Source: Atriophallophorus winterbourni (taxonomy: Eukaryota > Platyhelminthes > Trematoda > Plagiorchiida > Microphallidae). Taken from it: DNA of 64,000 bases. Numbering within the stretch: position 1 is the stretch's first letter; each line of letters opens with the position of its first letter. The position numbers were made by a program, and so were the translations under genes. The DNA lies in assembly GCA_013407085.1 (NCBI GenBank), contig JACCGJ010016349.1, positions 23,197 to 87,196 on the forward strand, written 5' to 3'. The notes under the pieces were generated by a model. The model worked only from the letters and a program-made list of their open reading frames with translations. It had not been told where the DNA came from and did no database searches. Positions 33,731 to 43,984 of the stretch are shown here, piece by piece.

Positions 33731-34794
33731 CTGTGAAGATTAGTTAAAGCCACAAATCTAAACATCAATTTTTAAAAGGGTATTTTACAACAGTGTTAGT
33801 AAATGATAAGTGATGAGCAATGTGATCGAAATTTGTCGGACAAATAAATGTACTTTCACAGAAATACATTGTTGCCTATTCGTATAACATGATTATCACT
33901 GAAATAAATTTTCATTAGGAACTGTTGAATTGGAAACTCGTCGATCTTACCGAAGCCATTTACCATCAATAAGTAACGGCATATACACTCAGCTGAACAA
34001 ACGACAGTAATATTTTGTTTTCAATTCACAACCGCACCGGATTTTTTTGAGCTGTAATGCAACTTGTGATACCCACAGTTTCAACCGAAAAGGCATATCT
34101 CGATTCCAGCTTTTCGGAACATCGAAACAAGATGACTTGCCTAATCCGGGGTGGGTCACGATACCCCAGTAGTCACTATTTCGAACACACCCGAAAATAT
34201 GTTACAAATATTACATAATCTGGACCATTTTTTAGCAAAGAGTTAGCTGATGCATCGAATACGTTTTAGGCAAACGTTTTATCTGAAAGGTTAAATCGGC
34301 TCAGTTTTCAATAAATTCAACCGAGTAATTTGAAGTGATGTTGCTTCGAGTGTTACATGGTGAATTCAAAATTTGTGTATCAGTTGCAAATATCCAAATT
34401 AGTTCTTTCAATTTTTTGACTTTCTAATCGCAACAATATCCAATGCTCGATAGTTATAACTTCCGAGACCAAGCAAATTCAGGGGTAAACGCAATGAAAT
34501 CATAGGACTTTTATACTTAAACATATGCAAATTACTAGATTTTTTTTATTTGACTAGGGAGCATAACACCTGGGAATTGCTTAGACTAAGATTAATCTTC
34601 CGACCTGGTCAATGTCATATGCTGCAAGATCTGCTTCATGTTTGCATCGCTCCTCCACCTGTATGGTGTGTAGTTATAGGTTTGACTGTAATGACCGATT
34701 AAGTAAGAACTATTCAACATAAGATATCGCAAGTATTCATGTCAAGTGTACAAATTTTAGCGGATGTTCACTGTATAATACATTCATAAGTCGC

Positions 34795-34975
34795 ACCGTC
34801 AACGTTTACATGGCATCGTTCGACCAAGTAACGGTAATCGATGCGAGCGCCGCGGGAGAGATTGTTACGCCCGAATCGGCGAGTTCAGTCATACGAAAAC
34901 CGTGGAGCGGAAACAATCATGCCGCAAGCGCTTGTACAACCGTGGTCTACCGGAGGACAACAACAGCAGTACAAT
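34795..34975 (+). pseudogene. RTE 3' UTR fragment
   Basis: GGGAGAGATTGTTACGCCCG, then CGAATCGGCGAGTTCAGTCA and CGTGGTCTACCGGAGGACAA, resemble the RTE 3' UTR of the plus copy at 47440-47560 and the 3' end of the 6.9-kb copy reversed. Ends in a CAACAACAGCAG-like tail. Confidence 0.6.
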
Positions 34976-35791
34976 AATAAAATTATTAAGCTTCAGATGA
35001 TATGGTGTGAAATTTAGTTTGTTTGTGTAATTATTTGAAAGACATATACCCCAGCTTAAATTAAAAATATCCAGGTAACCAACGGAAATCATAAATAAAA
35101 ATAGTTAAAACACCAATTCATTTGAATTGAAGACGTATGTCTTATTTCATCACAGCTATTGTTGCTTAGTTTATTATTCATCTTATATCTAAACATCGAT
35201 TTTGTAAAATGCAGCTCACTTCGTGTGATCGAAATTTCCTTCGCTTCAAAAATGGAAGAACTAATGCAATAATCTACGAAATATTAAAAGTTTTCAATGC
35301 AGAATTTTTTGATTGTGGTCATTCTAAATTAAACTCCCCGTGCGAAGGACCCAAATAATATTATTTAAAATTAATTCAGTTTTCTTACACTATGTATAGA
35401 AAGCATTTAGACGATGTAAATTTCTTTGAACATGATGTTTTTTCATACTTTTGAAATCATATTCATAAACATTTGATACGCATTGTAGAACCTCAAAGAC
35501 CAGAAAAACATTTGCGAGTTGAACCAATGATTCATGTTTATTTTATGTACCCTTAAATCTTAGTTCAGAATGTGGGACGATCTTTACTCAACCATAGGAA
35601 AAACCACAGGATTCTGGTCCTATTTATATACTCTATTAGCAATTTGCCTAATTTCCAAAATCGTAAATATTTCGGTGCAACTTTTTAATTAAATTTAATA
35701 CAAAAGTCTTACTACAAATTGAATAAGAGGTTCTTCATTTACTGTTATGAGACTTGAATGTCAATCACCGATAGTCATTAATCGCGTAATC

Positions 35792-35792
<1 letters not shown>

Positions 35793-35828
<36 letters not shown>
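35793..35828. repeat. (AT)n microsatellite
   Basis: About 18 AT/TA units. Confidence 0.9.
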
Positions 35829-35830
<2 letters not shown>

Positions 35831-36424
35831 TACAGATGCTAGGTAGAAGGCAGGTTTCGCAAAACAATTTACCAATTTCCGCATTTTCTTTATCGACCAA
35901 CTTTACTACCAGCCGCAAGTTCGATTTCAAGCATTTATCTGGCTGTCCTATAAAAAAGGTAACGACGATTTGTAAACATCACATATAAGTATTAGTATTA
36001 AGGATGTGAGGAATGAAATAAATTGAGCATTATAAAATTGTGCGGTTTGTTATTTAGTTACCGGCTACCGTAATGGAACAGAGCTATATCAATCACCAAA
36101 TTAGCACAATCAATAAAAAGAACACATTAAATTAGTGTGATGTGAAGTAACAGGGAAAATTCCATTTGCCGTTTAATCGGAATGGTTACAGTTGAATCAC
36201 CAAGTGGTTGCATACATTGAGAAATATGTTTATCATTGTCAATCCGCCATACCTGTGTGCGAAATGCGTCCATAGTAGGAAACAAGTCCCTCGTAGTCTA
36301 GAGCCCAGTAGGTCAAAACTTATTAAATTTACCCGCTGATGAAACAGGAAATAAGGACCGGAATCAGGAGAACTAATGACATGATAGGAAATCAAAAATG
36401 TATTAACTTATGGAAAATATGTGT

Positions 36425-36545
36425 TTACTAGTATTTCTATCACACAAACAAACTGTCGACCAGTTTCGTGCTGTTTGCACTAATTAAATACTGGCAATGT
36501 GATCAAGATCGGCATGTCTAGAAACATTTGATAAAAAAGTAACCT
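36425..36545 (-). repeat. Hammerhead family B copy, degenerate
   Basis: TTTCGTGCTGTTTGCACT (stem II and second core segment reversed) is intact but CTGATGA has decayed (AATTAAATA on the plus strand). Flanks TATCACACAAACAAACTGTC and GTCTAGAAACATTTGATAAA match family B loosely. Confidence 0.65.
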
Positions 36546-37877
36546 AGGTGCGAATTTGTATGTCACTGTTGGAGAGGTTGTTTAGAGCAACAAATGAATG
36601 TACGATATAATAAGACAGGCTAATTGTGCTACAGATCAAATTTGACAATAGATTTGATGTTTTCAATGCTAACATTTTTAGTGAGAGAAAAGTCGAGTTA
36701 TCGCTTTTTTTGGATCTAAAGAAATATTTGATATGCATTTAGTTTTTAAGCCATCCAATCAACATAGGTGTTCGTTTTTTTCACTTTGCAAATTTTACAC
36801 ATGGAAAACTCAGGATTATTTTATTTCATTACAGCAAGTTCTCTTTCAACATTTTTTATCGCTGCTAAATAGTAAAATATTTCTAAAAAAGACCAGATGT
36901 TGGCAAACAATCGAGAATATCTTGTGGCGTGCAACTACGGGGAATATGATCTTTATTATATTTTGAGCAATAAATATAGTATCAGACAGAGTAAGGTCCA
37001 ATCATGCGAAACGTTGAGGTTTTAGATTTGTTTTTCTCCTCTGATTCCAGCAGAATCCTAATAACATTTGCTTTAAAACACTGTACTTTTATACCCCAGA
37101 ATGTTTTAGTTCAGCTGAAGAAAAAGAGGCTAAGTATTGAGATTCGTATGTCTGAAATGAGCGCCATAAATATTTGGGTCAAATGCTATTAGATAATATG
37201 AATGAAAACTAAATTATACTATTACAACGTTTCAACCAGCACGGTTGTATTTACATCGGTCGATTGGAATAAATGATAACATATTTATCAGATAGCAATG
37301 AAACACGCCTCCGTGCCTAGGTGCATGCTCCTTACACCCTGCTGAAGCACAGGCTGTGAATGCGCGCACATGGAAAGATAAATTTGCACTTGAATAAAAT
37401 AAAATAAGCTAAAGTGCCTGATAATAGAGATACCGCAGGGCATGTGATACACAATCAATATCAAATGAAAATATTTGCTAAAACATCAGGCAACTTAAGT
37501 AAATTCCTGATCTGTGTCAATCAATCTTAATATCATTTTCTCAAGAAGGTTTAATTGCCAAGCCGTCATGTCCTAAAACTTCCGTGATTGATTCATCTGA
37601 TTCGGCAAGATTAATGTGAGATAACACACTAAAATCGCGTCAGAGTGCTGCACCGTGCACCGTGAAATACCAAATATTTTCTTAAAATAAAATTCTATAC
37701 TTATTTTTTCTCAGCAAACAATCTCCACATCCAGTTTATGCTATTTGCACACACCGAAACTGGAAAGTGCGATTGGGTTCCGAAGTTTAACGAATATAAG
37801 GTATGAACTTGAAATAAATTTTTGGATAAGTTTGGAACGACCACCCTGTTCAATCGCATGCGCACCCACACAAAAAT

Positions 37878-38338
37878 AATTCACAAATATATTGCTGTGC
37901 CCACTTCCTCCTCACTTACACATCAAAACCGGTTTCTGGTTATTCACAATCATATATATATATATATATCGACTCTATGATTACTGTAAAGTTAATAGCT
38001 TTTTCAATCATAAATCTTGAATCTTGAATCTTAAATGTTGTGAAAATTAGTTTTCACTCGCATGCATGTGAGGTGAATAAAGAAAAACTTATATATATAA
38101 TATATTTCTTTCTTTCTTTCTTTATTAACCCTCACATGCCATGCGAGTGAAAAACTAATTTTCACAACATGTAAGATTCAAGATTCAAGATTTATGGTTG
38201 AAAAAGTATTAACTTTACAGTAATAATAGAGTCGATATATATATATAGATATTATATATATATATATGATGGTGATAAACCAGAAACCGGTTTTGAGTGT
38301 AAGTGAGGAGGAAAGTGGGCACAGCAAATATTTGTGAA
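37878..38338. repeat. Large near-perfect palindrome, arms about 220 bp
   Basis: The left arm (37878-38096) and right arm (38104-38338) are reverse complements, meeting in an AT-rich centre beside a (TTTC)n run. Shared landmarks: GCTGTGCCCACTT/AAGTGGGCACAGC, AACCGGTTTCTGG/CCAGAAACCGGTT, CTTGAATCTTGAATCTT/AAGATTCAAGATTCAAG and TGTGAAAATTAGTTTTCACTC with its complement. The outer third of each arm is a hammerhead family A relic (CCAGAAACCGG core half). Foldback element or inverted insertion pair; not coding. Confidence 0.85.
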
Positions 38339-38348
38339 CGTTTTGAAT

Positions 38349-38522
38349 TGGTTAAAAATTTAACGACAACCGCTTAAGATGGCTACTTACCACAACCAAC
38401 AATTCAATTGACAGGTATATATATATATTATTGATAGTTATATATTATATATATATCTACCTGTCAATTGCATGTTGGTGTGTAAGTTGGCTAGCTGAAG
38501 CGGTTGTCGTTAAATCTTTTAA
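38349..38522. repeat. Second palindrome, arms about 80 bp
   Basis: AACGACAACCGCTT (38361) pairs with AAGCGGTTGTCGTT (38498); CAATTGACAGGTATATATAT pairs with ATATATATCTACCTGTCAATTG, with an AT-rich centre at 38425-38445. Abuts the larger palindrome. Confidence 0.85.
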
Positions 38523-38884
38523 CTGAATTCAAAAAAACGATTAGCTCTTGATCACTTAAGATATCCATCTAAATCGCCCGAATTAGTTTACCCCATTTCT
38601 GCCAAGCGGTAACTATGGTTACCGAATTATAAAGGTCTCAAAAAACCATAAAATTGATGGTGTGCTAGTTTTGACATGTTCAATAGTTAGATCCACCTTC
38701 AGATGCCGTATGGTTCTGTTTGGTTTCTTGCAAACAGCGCACCAGTTGTTTTTGAAAGGCGCTGAATATCAGACGCTTTCTACGATGCACAATAATTATT
38801 GGCAGAAATGAGTTAAGCTATAACCCGCGATTTACTTTAGGTGCATCAGATTAATCACATTTGTTTATCATTTCTCTGATGCGT

Positions 38885-38940
38885 GTATTGTTGTTGTCGG
38901 CCTGCTTCGGTCGATGTCGACCATGAATGGATGCGTGCAT
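38885..38940 (-). pseudogene. RTE 3'-terminal scrap
   Basis: TTGTTGTCGGCCTGCTTCGG then TCGATGTCGACCATG equals the RTE 3' terminus at 6935-6972. Only the last roughly 50 bp. Confidence 0.65.
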
Positions 38941-40165
38941 TTTAATACTAAACCTAATGTACTTCGCCATAGTAGTGTATTTGGCTCGAAATGGGAATCT
39001 TCAGAAAAATATCGAATGTTTTTCCAACGTTATTAATGGGATCTATCGATCAATGAATAAAATAAATCGTTGAAACATGTTGAAAATTATTCTGGCTCTT
39101 GTCAAGAACATAATTAGTAAACAGTCTAAAAATATTTCACTGATTTGTCATATCATTCAACAAAATATAATTCTATCTTCTAAAAATTTCGGCTGCCGAT
39201 AATTTCGTCAGTTTTTATTTTTCTCATTTTGAAGATGAAAGCTACAAATATCTATTTCAATTTATTATTCAAATTATTTTAGCAATTTATTTGAAGTAAT
39301 TTGTGTTGGTTCATCTGAGAATTTTCAGAACGTGTATATGAATAAACTATGAAATATGGCAATGCATAAATTATAAACTTTGACGCAATATTCGCTCCGA
39401 TTATTGAAATAATAATAGCAATTATCAATCCCGTACCAAAGTTATGGCGAATAAGACAAAATGGTTGAGTATTATTCTGGAAGTTCTAATTTGCACAAAT
39501 TATCGAGACAAAAAATTGACACAAGATATTGCGCGCAATATCTTATATATTTTCTAATTTTTTTACAATATTTCATCTATAAATATATATTATCATAGAA
39601 TATTAGAAAAAAGGTTAAATGAATTACTTTAAATAAATGAAATAGCACAGTGGAATGAAAACAATCATCATACTATGCTGCTCTTGAAAGTTTCATAATT
39701 ATAGCCCATAAACTTTGCGTTCTGGGTGATTTCATGAAAGAATGAAAACACCGAGCTTACTTTTGGTGATTCTCGAAATGTGAGCTAAATATTGATTTTC
39801 GAATAACTATTCGGTACGAAACATGGTGCTTATAATATGTTTTACCGAGTAAACGCTGTTCAAACAAGGTATTGTTTGCTTCAATCTGTCTAAATAATAT
39901 TGCGCTATTGTTCACGGTTGTTTACCATCATTCATCGGAGACAAAATAAATATTTTCATTCCAGCTTGACAAACAACGAAGCGTGATGTTTAAAATTGGA
40001 ACACTGAGTTATAAAAATTCATGCTCCGAGACCATTTTCAATATCAATATTTCCTTCGTTGTTTCTAAATACCGGTTTGAACGGTTTGTCGACATTTGGT
40101 CAAAATGACAGACGACGTTGAAATAAGCGCTAACTGAGATATAGCAAATATTAAACAAAATGTAT
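38941..40165. other. AT-rich, nothing recognised
   Basis: Within the presumed ephrin intron. No exon recognised. Confidence 0.35.
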
Positions 40166-40354
40166 TCAGATTTCCGTGCCTAAAAAATAGACTTCTCGCC
40201 CTGGAATGAACGTTGGCGTGAAATGCAATTCGGAGAACGCGGCAACTTTCAGGATAAATTCTCTGGCCAAATTGTTTGACTGACAATCTAGAAGTTGGAA
40301 GAGCTCCGCTTTGTTCTGCGACGAACACGTTTCAAATACACGGCGCTCAAATGT
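40166..40354 (-). CDS. Ephrin-like ectodomain exon, second half of the core
   Basis: Continues the ephrin core after the 48-nt intron. Reads FERRVFETC, then FQLLDCQSN, AREFILKVAAFSELHF and FIPGREVYFL. The spacing Cys, L-L-x-C, F-x-x-K-x-x-x-F-S, then P-G-x-E-x-Y-F is the second half of an ephrin receptor-binding domain, which binds Eph tyrosine kinase receptors on neighbouring cells. An in-frame TGA is at 40168-40166. No GT donor occurs just before it; a GC donor after TTTTTTAG is possible, so the exact 3' edge is unresolved. Confidence 0.7.
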   Translation of the reverse strand, partial: TFERRVFETCSSQNKAELFQLLDCQSNNLAREFILKVAAFSELHFTPTFIPGREVYFLGTEI

Positions 40355-40402
40355 CTGCAAGAAATTGATTGTAATCACTGAAACATCAAAGCGTACACTT
40401 AC
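40355..40402 (-). other. 48-nt intron in the ephrin-like gene
   Basis: Starts GTAAGTGTAC and ends TTTCTTGCAG on the minus strand. It is 48 nt, a multiple of three without a stop, so the unspliced frame also reads through. Very short introns near the 5' end of genes are usual in schistosomes and related flukes. Confidence 0.75.
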
Positions 40403-40526
40403 CCAGAACAATTTCTCATCCGGCTGAGAGTTTTCAACGCAGAGGAAAATAATGTTATCCCCTTTATTGACATTTAACGCATCCGGGCGATCGAAGTAGC
40501 TTAGAAGTAAAAATGACATGCGAAAT
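40403..40526 (-). CDS. Ephrin-like ectodomain exon, first half of the core
   Basis: Opens after an acceptor-like CTTATCAG (40527-40534) and reads SYFDRPDALNVNKGDNIIFL, then CVENSQPDEKLFW, joining the next exon through a consensus donor. The N-x-x-x-G-D-x-I-x-x-x-C pattern matches the first strands of ephrin ectodomains (V-x-x-G-D-x-L-x-I-x-C). An in-frame ATG at 40519 exists, but without a signal peptide; an upstream signal-peptide exon at higher coordinates is expected and was not found. Orientation and position make it the 5' part of the gene whose terminal exon is at 33.1-33.7 kb. Confidence 0.7.
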
Positions 40527-40534
40527 CTGATAAG

Positions 40535-41400
40535 GGTTTGAAAATCAAACGATATTGTTAATTACATATAGCATATTTGTACAATGATTAACTCTGTGAG
40601 AACACGGATATAAAAATCGTAATATTTCCACGAGATTTCGTTGTTTCTCATATCATCTGAATATAATTACTAGTCGTTATCTGTCAAAAATGTATCCATT
40701 TTCAATTCATGTATATGTCATCGAAAATTGAACAGTGTATAATGGAGCCTAGAACATTTCTCGGATGAAATAAGATCAACCACGCCTTGTTTCTAATTTA
40801 TCGGTAAATCATTAACAAATTTTACAGAATGACACAAAAATAATGACCATTTGACAACTAAATTGCAACATTCCTCAAATCTTTCAACATGCGAACCTAA
40901 ACGATTTCAGGTGTTGCCAAAATTCATATTTTGACATTATGCAAAGTCTGGATTATATCGACTGATAAAAAAGTAATCTCCAAGGTAATCATTTATCTTA
41001 GTGTGAAAGTGACAGTTACAGTCAATCGATTAAAACAAAATACAATGAGGATTTATATGGCCTACACCCGAAGATTTTCAATAAACATTTGACGAGATTA
41101 ATAATCTGTCATTCGTGTTGAATCAAATTTGGGACTGAAATTATTAATTGGATAAATTATTGATACAAAACCTTTTTCGGATGGTCAGAAAAGTTGAGTA
41201 TTTACCTATCCTGTTGGTGATTTTTTTCAGTGTTTAAACTATATTGCCGTTGAGTGGCAATGTGTTTTGGTTCAATTAGACACGGTTAGCATTATAGTGT
41301 TCGACAAATAAATACTTCAAACACAATCTATTTCTCCGAAACCTCAGTGGTTTCAACTCAGACGCATGATGGTTAAATGCTTCCTCAGGTTTTAAAATGT
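40535..41400. other. No recognised feature
   Basis: AT-rich; the first exon of the ephrin-like gene would lie beyond here on the minus strand but is not visible. Confidence 0.3.
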
Positions 41401-41628
41401 CTAAACAGTGCGATTCGACAGTGACAATCTCTCCCGCATCATTCACCGCGATAGGCAGTACTTAGTTGTTTGTCGTCGGTTGCACACCAGCAGCGTGATC
41501 TACGTTCAGTAGCCAAGAGCTGTATCTGCTCCTCTCCAGGTTGCAGATAACGCTTTACACAGTGCTTATAGAGTGAGCGGTCAAGAATAAGTTCTTCCGA
41601 ACTCGCAGGATCAATGCCAGGGGCTTAT
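41401..41628 (-). pseudogene. RTE 3' UTR and C-terminal fragment
   Basis: CTAAACAGTGCGATTCGACA, GTTGCACACCAGCAGCGTG, AAGAGCTGTATCTGCTCCTC and ACGCTTTACACAGTGCTTAT follow 7018-7235 of the RTE. Confidence 0.75.
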
Positions 41629-41686
41629 ATATATGTTTTTCATACCTCGTTTTTGTTATGTGAATATAGCCAAATAGACTAAGGCT

Positions 41687-42019
41687 GTGAGTATTGATGC
41701 TATCGTTTGTTCGGGGATGATTCTTACCTTCAAATCTAACCCTTATGTTTTCACTCAACCTTGTATTTATTCCATATCAAGTGGAAACCATGTTGACGCT
41801 ATTCAATTTATTAATGATGTAGTAATACTTAAAACCCTGGAATATTTTATTCAGTTAAATACATACATACAAACTAGAAAGTTCGTATGGGCTTGCGTTT
41901 TTCGTAACATACTGGACAAACCCCAAGGTATGTTCAGTAAACCTCAAATTAACACGAAATTATCGCATTTCTTGATTGAAACTTTATGCTGTCTTGTGAT
42001 TGATGTGATACAAATTTAA
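41687..42019 (+). other. Unassigned 110-codon open frame
   Basis: Begins at GTG, not ATG. Hydrophobic and aromatic-rich (NPYVFTQPCIYSISSGNHV), no recognised domain. Could be chance or a transposon relic. Confidence 0.12.
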
Positions 42020-42690
42020 AAAAAATTGAAACGAAATAAGTATTTTCAATTATCATTATAAAAAATTCAGATCTCGATATCCAATTGTCAAAATATTGGA
42101 CTCCTCGAAATGCTCTGAAAATTGACGGATTTCATGAGGCTCACATCGCCTGCACTACTGAGTTCTGACAGCATAGATTTCAACTTTGTTTCATACTCAA
42201 CTTTATAAAGCAGATTTTCATCACTGACTCGTCGAAGAGTGCTACCGTGAGGCTTGGGATCTATTTTTGATTTATCCTCTTTAATGTAATTGGAAATATT
42301 ATATACCCCTCACACAAGTAATTTCATGGTCTTTAACCGCATACGGTAGATCTACTCTGAGAATTCCCATAAAATGTCTTTTGTGATCTGTTGCACCACA
42401 TAATTTAACATGAGTGATCAGTGGGTTTCGTGAGCAATTATCGCTCACACAACATTCAATATAATAATATACAATATCCGGCCTGACGACGGCAGATCAT
42501 CTCTTGCAACTGCTGACCGTATCTCATCTCTCTTTTCCGTATTTTTAAAATGATATTGAGCTACATGATTTTAAACTAAGCGGTCAAAAGAAAGTTTTTA
42601 AATCATAGGATAGCATAACTGTCAATTATAGGCTTCGATTTATAAGTCTTACTCAATTTATAATACAATTTTTGTTGATCTCGCCTGTCC
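42020..42690. other. No recognised feature
   Basis: AT-rich; lies 5' of a PLE terminal-repeat relic. Confidence 0.3.
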
Positions 42691-42699
42691 ACCTTAGGT

Positions 42700-42880
42700 A
42701 AACTTCGGATTGGTCAGAAGAATGCAATTTAAATATGAACCATGTTCGTAAGGACAACTTTGGTCTGACGAAGATTCTGTGTCAGAAGCGAAACGTTACC
42801 AAATATTTTGCTCTAACTATTCTGCTTTAAATTTAGTTCCATGAATTTGGATTCCGATCGGTCTCAGATATATTTAACTG
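42700..42880 (+). repeat. Solo PLE terminal repeat with hammerhead
   Basis: Aligns with the reverse complement of 11585-11760: GGATTGGTCAG against TGATTGGTCAG, GCAATTTAAATATGA against GAAATTTAAGCTTGA, the hammerhead, then CCGATCGGTC in both. No PLE coding sequence is adjacent, so it is a solo or fragmentary insertion. Confidence 0.75.
42759..42803 (+). ncRNA. PLE hammerhead ribozyme, second copy
   Basis: Stem I UUUGGU/ACCAAA (6 bp), core CUGACGA, one unpaired A, stem II GAUUCUG-UGU-CAGAAGC (7 bp with one A-G mismatch), GAAA, stem III AC/GU, triplet GUU. Core fully conserved relative to the copy at 11666-11708. Confidence 0.8.
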
Positions 42881-43465
42881 TCTTTATAATACCTAAGTTA
42901 ACAAAAAGAATGGCTAAAAATTTAAAAGTCTGAATTTCAAAACCCATATGATTTACGGATTACTCTGTCAAAATAAACAAAGATTTCCCTATCAATTACT
43001 TAATAATCTCATTAAACAATAAACAATAACCACGGATTACATATTAGACTATTTTAACCAAATGTTACGAAGTAGTCTCTCATTCTAGGGTAGCAATCGG
43101 ACAATAACAACAAATTTTCCTAAGTTTTGTTGACACACCACGCAAATCAGGTGCTCGTAACTATAGGTTAACATGTGAAACTAATTGCCAGATGAGAATA
43201 TGCAAGAATATACATTCAATCCCTTTTGTCCTTTTTTGAGGTCAAACTTTGTTAAATAACAATTTTTAATGCACGTATTTTTACATTTGACGTTATTGCA
43301 ACGATGATGTGTAACTATCGATAACAGCAGACGCCGAATTGCTGCGAATATTCATCTCAACCGGAATGTGCATTTAATGACTATTTTGGTCAACTGACTC
43401 TGGTAATATATGGGATGACGACACGTGTCGTATGGTATAGCTACAAAGGTATAAGTAAGTTTAAG
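42881..43465. other. AT-rich, nothing recognised
   Basis: No feature seen. Confidence 0.3.
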
Positions 43466-43561
43466 TATGGCGTGTAAGGGTTGGGGATGTGAACACCACA
43501 ATACAATAAGTATGAATCATTTCCACCGTTTCAAGGCTCACTAAACCTTATCTTACTGTCT

Positions 43562-43599
43562 CCACCTGATGACGGCAAAAAGTCAGAAACCGGTAGTGG
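43562..43599 (+). ncRNA. Hammerhead ribozyme family A, unit 1
   Basis: Stem I CCAC/GUGG; core CUGAUGA; stem II GGC-AAAAA-GUC with C-A at its base; GAAA; stem III ACC/GGU with no loop; cleavage after A43595 (triplet GUA). The G-U pair in stem II is the only difference from unit 2. Confidence 0.8.
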
Positions 43600-43801
43600 T
43601 GTGTAAGGGATGGGGTTGTGAGCACGAAAATACATTGGTCTTTTATATGCGTCTCGAGCGCTTGGTCAGGAATCACTTTGTGATTCTGTATTTGAAAATC
43701 GTGGTTCTTTGTAAGAACCCTATATAACAGTGGCATATAAGTTTAACTTTGTTTACCTTTTACCACTGCTTTAAGTCTCAAAAAACCTGATCTTACTGTC
43801 T

Positions 43802-43839
43802 CCACCTGATGACGGCAAAAAGCCAGAAACCGGTAGTGG
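43802..43839 (+). ncRNA. Hammerhead ribozyme family A, unit 2
   Basis: As unit 1, with a Watson-Crick stem II, GGC-AAAAA-GCC. Predicted cleavage after A43835; with unit 1 this would release 43596-43835, 240 nt. The palindromic ACCGGU stem III suggests that efficient cleavage needs dimerised RNA. Confidence 0.8.
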
Positions 43840-43984
43840 TGTGTAAGGGATGGGATGTGAACACCACAATACATATGAATCATTTCATTTTGTAGTGGCA
43901 TTTTTTCATTTTAATGTTGTTAACATCGTTGTAATATTTCCAGATTTAATCGGATACTTGAAGTTAGAATTGCAGAGCTGCGGA

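Larger units (their letters stand above)
33731..40165 (-). other. Probable intron(s) of the ephrin-like gene, repeat-invaded
   Basis: Between the ephrin core exons and the terminal exon. Holds an RTE 3' fragment (34.8 kb), a hammerhead B relic (36.4 kb), two palindromes (37.9-38.5 kb) and an RTE scrap (38.9 kb). At least one more small exon, carrying the fourth core Cys, should be here but I could not identify it. Confidence 0.4.
43466..43890 (+). repeat. Tandem array of hammerhead family A units
   Basis: Starts TGGCGTGTAAGGG, the position just after the ribozyme cleavage site. It runs through a shortened unit to hammerhead 1 (43562-43599), a complete 240-bp unit, hammerhead 2 (43802-43839) and a partial third unit ending near 43890. 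Each unit contains the block GTGTAAGGGATGGGG; the complete one also has CTCGAGCGCTTGGTCAGGAA and the foldback GGTTCTTTGTAAGAACC. This head-to-tail arrangement is that of Sm-alpha-type and retrozyme repeats. Confidence 0.85.

Noticed and set aside
36330..36395. Possible small ephrin exon on the minus strand between CATTAG and GGTAAAT
   Set aside because: Splice-like ends are weak and the peptide (SPDSGPYFLFHQR) lacks the expected Cys.
37220..37260. GAAACGTTG on the minus strand resembling a PLE hammerhead end
   Set aside because: No CTGANGA segment upstream; only one half of a possible motif.
41335..41395. Hammerhead-like text on the minus strand (CTGAGGA to GAAAC)
   Set aside because: Stem II would need nine unpaired bases before GAAAC, and stem I does not pair at the right place.
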